NCBI RefSeq assembly: GCF_012223425.1
Contig: NZ_CP038799.1
Coordinates: forward strand, 1,736,001-1,800,000
Origin: Mycolicibacterium frederiksbergense
GTDB lineage: Bacteria > Actinomycetota > Actinomycetes > Mycobacteriales > Mycobacteriaceae
Direction: 5' to 3'
Length of the DNA: 64,000 nt
This document shows, in pieces, positions 57,651-64,000 of this stretch. A program made the translations under genes and the position numbers. Below the pieces are notes generated by a model that was given only the letters and a program-made list of their open reading frames with translations, had not been told where the DNA came from and did no database searches. Each line of letters starts with the position of its first letter. Position 1 is the stretch's first letter.

Positions 57651-58541
57651 ATGGCCGAACTGAAGCGCGTAACCCTGCGGGACCCGTCGTCGGCGCTGAC
57701 GGCCACCTTCGTGCCCGACGCGGGCATGATCGGCACCTCGCTGGCCGATGACGGCGTCGAGTTCCTCGGGCAGCGACGCGGCCTCGACGCCTACGTCAAC
57801 GACGGGAAGACGATGGGCATCCCCATCCTCTATCCGTGGGCAAACCGGCTCAGCGGTACCGAGTACACCGTCGACGCAACGAACGTCGACCTCGCGGGCG
57901 CGCCACGGGTACGCACTGATCCGCACGGCGCCCCCATGCACGGGGTGCTGGCCGCCCATCCGGGCTGGCAGGTCAGTGACCAATCGGCCAATGCCGTGGT
58001 CGCCACGCTGGATTACCGCACGCCCGAACTACTGGCAGCGTTCCCGTTCCCGCATGTGCTGACGCAGCGGATCACCCTTGCCGAGCGGACGCTGACCATC
58101 GCCACCACCGTCGAGCCGGGTGCGGGTCGGGTTCCGCTGTGTTTCGGGTATCACCCGTATTTCACGATTCCGGACGTGCCACGCGACGAGTGGGAGCTGA
58201 GCACGCCCACCATGCGTCACCTACCGGTCGATGACCGTGGTCTCCCGACCGGAGCGCACGAATCGTGGGCCGCGGAGTCGGCGCCGCTGGCTGACCGGGT
58301 GCTCGATGACGGTTTCGACGAGGTGCCCACGGGGTCGGTGTTCGCGCTCTCCGGCGGCGACCGCAGGATCGAGGTCACGTTCGAACAGGGTTATCCGGCC
58401 GCGCAGCTGTTCGCGCCCGCCGCCGACGCCCTGGTGGCGATCGAGCCGATGGCCGCGCCCACCGACGCACTGCGCCGCGGCGGTTACCGGATGGCCGCGG
58501 GTGAGCCGGCGACGGCGCGGTTCAGTATCCGGGTCTGCTAA
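57651..58541 (+). CDS. Aldose-1-epimerase-like protein
   Basis: A 296-residue galactose-mutarotase-fold protein. Residues for catalysis appear in place: His in APMHGVLA, His in CFGYHPYF, and Glu in VAIEPMAAPTDALR. Such proteins interconvert sugar anomers, here possibly of hexose 6-phosphates or free hexoses. ATG 57651 is used; GTG 57642 overlaps the previous stop (GTGA) and would add three residues. Its stop shares CTAA with the convergent hspR gene. Confidence 0.85.
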   Translation: MAELKRVTLRDPSSALTATFVPDAGMIGTSLADDGVEFLGQRRGLDAYVNDGKTMGIPILYPWANRLSGTEYTVDATNVDLAGAPRVRTDPHGAPMHGVLAAHPGWQVSDQSANAVVATLDYRTPELLAAFPFPHVLTQRITLAERTLTIATTVEPGAGRVPLCFGYHPYFTIPDVPRDEWELSTPTMRHLPVDDRGLPTGAHESWAAESAPLADRVLDDGFDEVPTGSVFALSGGDRRIEVTFEQGYPAAQLFAPAADALVAIEPMAAPTDALRRGGYRMAAGEPATARFSIRVC

Positions 58542-58891
58542 CGCGCCCGCCGTGCGCCGGGCTTCCACAGCACCAGCGCGGTACTGGGCTTGCGTAGCTG
58601 CTCGACCTCGGCGGCCAGTTCGGCCACCCGGTTCTGCAGCGCCTCGACCTGGTTGGTCAGCTCGATGATCCGTTTGATACCAGCAAGATTGACACCCTCG
58701 TCCTGGGACAGCCGCTGCACCTCGCGGAGCAGGTCGACATCATGTTGTGAATAACGCCGACCTCCTCCGGAGCTGCGCTGCGGACTGACCAGACCGAGCC
58801 GGTCATAGGTGCGCAGAGTCTGCGCGTGCATACCGGCCAGCTCGGCGGCCACCGAGATCAGGAACGTGCGGGCATCGTCGTTCCTGCTCAT
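58538..58891 (-). CDS. hspR: Heat-shock repressor HspR
   Basis: A 117-residue MerR-family repressor. The helix-turn-helix reads FLISVAAELAGMHAQTLRTYDRLGLVSPQRSSGGGRRYSQHDVDLLREVQRLSQDEGVNLAGIKRIIEL, followed by a coiled coil and the basic tail LVLWKPGARRAR. HspR binds HAIR sites with DnaK as co-repressor; such sites lie upstream of dnaK and clpB here. Its start overlaps the dnaJ stop by four bases, making it the last gene of dnaK-grpE-dnaJ-hspR, so the system is autoregulated. Confidence 0.97.
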   Translation of the reverse strand: MSRNDDARTFLISVAAELAGMHAQTLRTYDRLGLVSPQRSSGGGRRYSQHDVDLLREVQRLSQDEGVNLAGIKRIIELTNQVEALQNRVAELAAEVEQLRKPSTALVLWKPGARRAR

Positions 58892-60069
58892 GACAGATTT
58901 CCTGCCCAACCGGCGCGCGGGTCGAATCCGCTGGCCCGTTCGGCTTTCGCGTAGGCCTCGAGCGCCTCGGCGACCTCGCCTTCCAGGTTCGGCGGCACCG
59001 CCACCTTCACCGTGACGAGCAGGTCGCCGTGACCACCCGAACGCTTCGGCACACCGCGCCCACGCACCCGCAGGATGCGGCCGTCCGATGTGCCCTTGGG
59101 CACCCGAACCCCCACCTTGCCCTCCAGCGTCGGCACCGAAAGCGTTGCACCCAAGGCCAACTCGTGGAAGCTCACCGGAACGGTGACGGTCAGATCGTCG
59201 CCGTCACGACCGAAAACCTTGTCGGCGCGAACATGAACCGTGACGTACAGGTCACCCGAGGGGGCGCCCCGCAGCCCGGCCTCGCCCTGGCCGGCCAGCC
59301 TGATCCGCTGGCCGTCCTCGACGCCCGGTGGGATCCGCACGTTGATGGTGCGGGTCCTGGTCGTGACCCCAGTGCCATGGCATTCATCGCAGGGGTGCTC
59401 GATGATCGAGCCGCTGCCCCGGCATTCGGTGCACGGCTCGGAGAAGCCGAACGCACCCTGGTTCCGGTTGATGACACCCGCACCGTTACAGCCCGGGCAC
59501 ACCTTCGGGCTGGTGCCCGGTCGCGCACCGCTGCCATGGCAGTTGGTGCACGGTGCCGGACTGGTCAGCCGCAACGGCATCGCGACGCCCTTGGTGGCCT
59601 CCAGGAACGACAGTTCCGTTTCGGTTTCCAGGTCGTTGCCGCGCCGCGGACGGGTCGGACGCGGCTGTTGGGCACCACGGCCGAACAAACCACCGAACAG
59701 GTCACCGATATTGGCACCGCCGGCCTGACCCGCCTGATCGAACAGATCGCCGAGGTTGAATTCGGCTCCCTCGCCGGAGAATCCACCGAAGTTGCCGCCC
59801 GCACCTGGCCCGCGGCGGCCGAAGCCCCCGTTGGCGAACAGGCGCCGCGTCTCGTCGTACTCCTTGCGCTTGGCGTCGTCGGTGAGGACCTCCTTGGCTT
59901 CGGAGGCGGCCTTGTACCGCTCCTCTGCCACGGAGTTGCCCGGATTGCGGTCCGGGTGGTTCTCGGCCAGGATCTTGCGCGCGGCGCGCTTGATCTCGTC
60001 CTTGCCGGCATCAGAGGTGACGCCCAGCTCCTTGTAGAAGTCCTTCTCGACCCACTCACGCTGAGCCAT
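58888..60069 (-). CDS. dnaJ: Co-chaperone DnaJ (DnaJ1)
   Basis: DnaJ delivers clients to DnaK and stimulates its ATPase. The 393-residue protein has a J domain with the HPD motif (ENHPDRNPGN near 34-43), a Gly/Phe-rich linker (GGFGRRGPGAGGNFGGFSGEG), four CxxCxGxG zinc-finger repeats (CTNCHGSG, CPGCNGAG, CTECRGSG, CDECHGTG) and a C-terminal substrate domain. It is 19 bases downstream of grpE and overlaps hspR. Confidence 0.97.
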   Translation of the reverse strand: MAQREWVEKDFYKELGVTSDAGKDEIKRAARKILAENHPDRNPGNSVAEERYKAASEAKEVLTDDAKRKEYDETRRLFANGGFGRRGPGAGGNFGGFSGEGAEFNLGDLFDQAGQAGGANIGDLFGGLFGRGAQQPRPTRPRRGNDLETETELSFLEATKGVAMPLRLTSPAPCTNCHGSGARPGTSPKVCPGCNGAGVINRNQGAFGFSEPCTECRGSGSIIEHPCDECHGTGVTTRTRTINVRIPPGVEDGQRIRLAGQGEAGLRGAPSGDLYVTVHVRADKVFGRDGDDLTVTVPVSFHELALGATLSVPTLEGKVGVRVPKGTSDGRILRVRGRGVPKRSGGHGDLLVTVKVAVPPNLEGEVAEALEAYAKAERASGFDPRAGWAGNLS

Positions 60070-60088
60070 GCGTCACCTCCTCACCGGG

Positions 60089-60693
60089 TCAGTCTTCTGA
60101 TTCTGCGGGTTGATCACTGTTCACGTCGGCATTCTCGACCGTGTCGACCACACCAACCATGGCGTGGCGGACCACCAGGTCGCCCACCTTGTAGCCACGG
60201 CGCATGACCGTGCCCACCACCGGTGACGATCCGTCACCCTCGTGCTGGACGGCCTCGTGCAGCGAAGGGTCGAACTCCTCGCCCTCGGCGCCGAAGCTGG
60301 TCAGGCCGAGCCCTTCCAGGGTGGTGACCAGCTTCTCCGAAACTGCCTTGAGCGGTCCAGATTCCAGGTCACCGTGGGTGCGGGCCCGATCGAGATCGTC
60401 GAGCACACCGAGCAGTTGGGTGATGACGGCCGCCTTCGCGCGCTCGCCGGTCACCTGCTGATCGCGCAGGGCCCGCTTGCGGTAATTGGCGAAATCGGCC
60501 TGTACCCGTTGCAGATCGGCGGTGAGCTCGGCGACCTTGTCGCCTTCCTCGGAAGGAGCGGGGTCCGCGCCCGGCGCCGATGCCGCCCCGCTGGGGGACG
60601 GCTCGGCGCTCGGGTCACGAACGTCGCCGGTTTCCGGATCGATGCGCCGTTTGTCGGTGATGGTCACCGGCTCTTCGTGCGAATCGCCCTGGC

Positions 60694-60697
<4 letters not shown>
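60089..60697 (-). CDS. grpE: Nucleotide exchange factor GrpE
   Basis: GrpE releases ADP from DnaK. The 202-residue protein has a long disordered acidic N-terminus, a coiled coil ([39 protein letters not shown]) and the beta-domain ([44 protein letters not shown]). The GTG at 60697 overlaps the dnaK stop by four bases. Second gene of the heat-shock operon. Confidence 0.97.
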
Positions 60698-62553
<1,856 letters not shown>

Positions 62554-62586
62554 AGTGAGTTCCTCCTGAATAGCTTTTACTTGGGA

Positions 62587-62607
62587 TCTGAGTGAACCTC
62601 GCTCAAG
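62587..62607. promoter_or_regulatory. Degenerate second HAIR site upstream of dnaK
   Basis: TCTGAGT-N7-GCTCAAG matches the HAIR consensus at 5 of 7 and 6 of 7 positions with the correct spacing of seven. It sits between the perfect-looking site at 62642-62662 and the dnaK start. A second weak HspR site could give graded repression. Confidence 0.55.
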
Positions 62608-62641
62608 CCTGCACCTGCAGGCGGTTGCCTGTCAAGCCAGA

Positions 62642-62662
62642 GTTGAGTCTGTGTCACTCAAG
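62642..62662. promoter_or_regulatory. HAIR (HspR) operator upstream of dnaK
   Basis: GTTGAGT-N7-ACTCAAG is identical to the HAIR consensus except for the first base, and lies about 90 bases upstream of the dnaK start. HspR, encoded at the end of this operon, is the expected ligand. Confidence 0.88.
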
Positions 62663-62898
62663 TTGTCAGTCTGGTCAACCGCACCATGCGCGGATTTGTT
62701 CCCGGCCCCGCCAGCCGCGCACCTAAATCGACGTACTGGCTGCCCGGAGTGCCGCGGAGCAGCCATTACGTCGAATTTCGGGCACATGCCGACCTCCTCC
62801 GCGAGTTGTTCAGCTCGTCGAGCCGGCACACGGGACTCGCCGCAGGACTCATCGACGCATCGGCGACGTGACCCCGGCGATCCGGGTTGGGGAAAGCG
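62663..62898. other. 236-base spacer between the dnaK control region and the MerR gene
   Basis: No convincing gene. A plus-strand frame of 61 codons (62686-62871) is open but has lower third-position GC than the real genes here and no ribosome site. The region probably contains the distal dnaK promoter sequences and the end of the MerR transcript. Confidence 0.5.
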
Positions 62899-63372
62899 CT
62901 ACCGAGGATCTCCCGTGCGACCCCCGTACGTGGCGATCTTGTACTCCGTCGCGGCCAGCGAGAGAGTCAGCTCGCGGATCTGACGACGAATGGTGTCGCG
63001 GTGTTCCATCAGCATGTCCAGCCGTTCGGACACCGTGTCAGCACCGGCATCGACCAGCCCAACATAGTGCTGGAGATCGCGAATAGCCATGCCGGACAAA
63101 CGCATTCGCGTCAAGAACACAAGACGACGGATCGCTGCTGCCGAATACCGGCGGCGCCCCTCGGCGTCACGGTCGACGACCAGCAATCCGATGCGCTCGT
63201 AGTAGCGCAAGGTGTGCGCGGTGATGTCCAGCAGGTCGGCGACTTCGGCGATCGTCCTCGGTTCATCGATCTCGCCGCCGTCGACCATATGGTGAAGTAC
63301 CTCAACGGATACCGGGCCGACGGCCTCGCCCATGGACGCAAGAGCCTTGGCCATCAGGTCGTCGACACTCAT
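62899..63372 (-). CDS. MerR-family transcriptional regulator
   Basis: A 157-residue MerR protein. The DNA-binding region is RTIAEVADLLDITAHTLRYYERIGLLVVDRDAEGRRRYSAAAIRRLVFLTRMRLSGMAIRDLQHYVGLV, followed by a coiled coil that dimerises (ERLDMLMEHRDTIRRQIRELTLSLAATEYKIATY). A 40-residue extension precedes the helix-turn-helix. No metal-binding Cys pair is visible, so a drug or aldehyde sensor is more likely than a metal sensor. It starts 9 bases after the SDR on the same strand and may regulate it. ATG 63372 is preferred to TTG 63378. Confidence 0.9.
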   Translation of the reverse strand: MSVDDLMAKALASMGEAVGPVSVEVLHHMVDGGEIDEPRTIAEVADLLDITAHTLRYYERIGLLVVDRDAEGRRRYSAAAIRRLVFLTRMRLSGMAIRDLQHYVGLVDAGADTVSERLDMLMEHRDTIRRQIRELTLSLAATEYKIATYGGRTGDPR

Positions 63373-63381
63373 CGTCAAACC

Positions 63382-64000
63382 CTAGACCGGCCGGGCCGAC
63401 GGCGGCGCGTCCACAAAGTCGGTGCCGCTGGCGACGCCGGCCCACTTCTCCAGAGCTTCAAGATTGGCGCGGTATCCGTTGCCGATGCGCTGGACAGCCT
63501 CGGCTCCCAACGGGAGTCGCAACGGCACGTCGTTACCGTGCGTCAGGTCGATGATCACCTCTGCCGCTTTGACCGGATCCCCCTCTTGGACCCCGTCGAC
63601 CTGCGCCAGGTCCGCGCGCACCGCGCTGAGCGCCTCTCGGTAGACCGGACTCGACTCGGCGAAGGCGATGACATCGGGTCGGTTGAATCCGGTACGGAAT
63701 CGGCTGGGTTCCACGATCATTACCCGGATTCCGAATGGCGCCACCTCGCCCGCAAGCGCCTCCGACCACCCTTCGAGGGCGAACTTTCCCGCCGAGTAGG
63801 CACCCGCTCCGGGAAAGGAGACACGTCCCCCCTGGCTGCTCATCTGGATGATGGTGCCGCGGCCCTGCGTGCGCATCGTTGGCAGCACCGCCCGCACCAG
63901 CGCGGCGGGCACGAACAGGTGCAGGTCCAGCGCCTCGCGCAAGTCGGCATCCGGCACCTCCTCGGCCGCGCCGATGATCCCGCGGCCCGCATTGTTGACC
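63382..64000 (-). CDS. Short-chain dehydrogenase/reductase, C-terminal part (5' end beyond window)
   Basis: The frame is open to the window edge, so the start and cofactor glycine motif are missing. Visible parts are VNNAGRGIIGAAEE at the edge, IIQMSSQGGRVSFPGAG and YSAGKFALEGWSEALAGEVAPFGIRVMIVEPS with the Tyr-Lys pair, ending ASGTDFVDAPPSARPV. It is a classical SDR on a small alcohol or ketone. The MerR regulator gene follows 9 bases later, as in aldehyde- or alcohol-responsive MerR/SDR pairs. Confidence 0.88.
   Translation of the reverse strand, partial: VNNAGRGIIGAAEEVPDADLREALDLHLFVPAALVRAVLPTMRTQGRGTIIQMSSQGGRVSFPGAGAYSAGKFALEGWSEALAGEVAPFGIRVMIVEPSRFRTGFNRPDVIAFAESSPVYREALSAVRADLAQVDGVQEGDPVKAAEVIIDLTHGNDVPLRLPLGAEAVQRIGNGYRANLEALEKWAGVASGTDFVDAPPSARPV

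Noticed and set aside
62686..62871. A 61-codon plus-strand frame upstream of the MerR gene
   Set aside because: Third-position GC is well below that of the real genes, no ribosome site, no recognisable motif.

Overview
The window is high-GC actinobacterial DNA with tightly packed genes, frequent ATGA/GTGA start-stop overlaps and many GTG starts. PknG, F420-dependent glucose-6-phosphate dehydrogenase, a PPE protein, a 19-kDa-antigen (LpqH) type lipoprotein, a 13E12-type DUF222/HNH protein, HspR with HAIR operators and MetZ identify a mycobacterium. Amine and amino-alcohol catabolic genes suggest a free-living, rapidly growing Mycolicibacterium-like species. From memory of M. tuberculosis gene order, the window is a mosaic of blocks equivalent to Rv0411c-Rv0406c, Rv0391-Rv0389, Rv0356c-Rv0365c, Rv0380c-Rv0385 and Rv0350-Rv0353, some inverted, with accessory genes between them. 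I see no rRNA, tRNA, insertion sequence, prophage or CRISPR array.

Region 1 (1-17 kb): the end of glnH and pknG, then the acetate genes ackA and pta. In this genome pta and ackA are the last genes of a coupled minus-strand operon that begins with an APC permease and a class III PLP enzyme. A divergent kinase-SDR-GntR set completes an apparent amino-alcohol (ethanolamine-type) catabolic island, inserted between pta and fgd1. Then come fgd1, a metallo-beta-lactamase-fold hydrolase, a methyltransferase, a luciferase-like monooxygenase, a GNAT protein, and an exported ribonuclease with its barstar-type inhibitor.

Region 2 (17-32 kb): an SDR, then a long minus-strand run: UBP zinc finger, purT, an NTF2-like membrane protein, rhodanese, metZ, a small hypothetical, a LysR regulator, a permease and an aminotransferase strongly resembling (R)-selective amine transaminases. 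Next are a CPA1 Na+/H+ antiporter and a MarR regulator divergent from a four-gene operon (MMPL transporter, alpha/beta hydrolase, cytochrome P450, 3Fe-4S ferredoxin).

Region 3 (32-50 kb): DUF222/HNH protein, purA and a thioesterase, an M50 protease, a CDF metal exporter under a probable metal-sensor operator, a PPE protein, fba, an LpqH-family lipoprotein, DedA, an NhaA antiporter fused to a DsbA-like domain, a GH76 enzyme, a SpoU methyltransferase, a lipoprotein and an SDR.

Region 4 (50-64 kb): the heat-shock genes clpB and dnaK-grpE-dnaJ-hspR, each preceded by HspR (HAIR) inverted repeats. Between them lie a CYTH protein, a GAP-family membrane protein, a globin-reductase fusion and an aldose-1-epimerase-like protein. 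The window ends in a MerR regulator and an SDR cut by the edge.

The most interesting material is the kinase/phospho-lyase island coupled to pta-ackA, the LysR-controlled (R)-amine transaminase unit, the MarR-controlled transporter/P450 operon, the RNase-barstar pair, and a short dispersed repeat (core GTCGCTNCGCTC) that lies between genes and also inside pta and at the start of an SDR gene.
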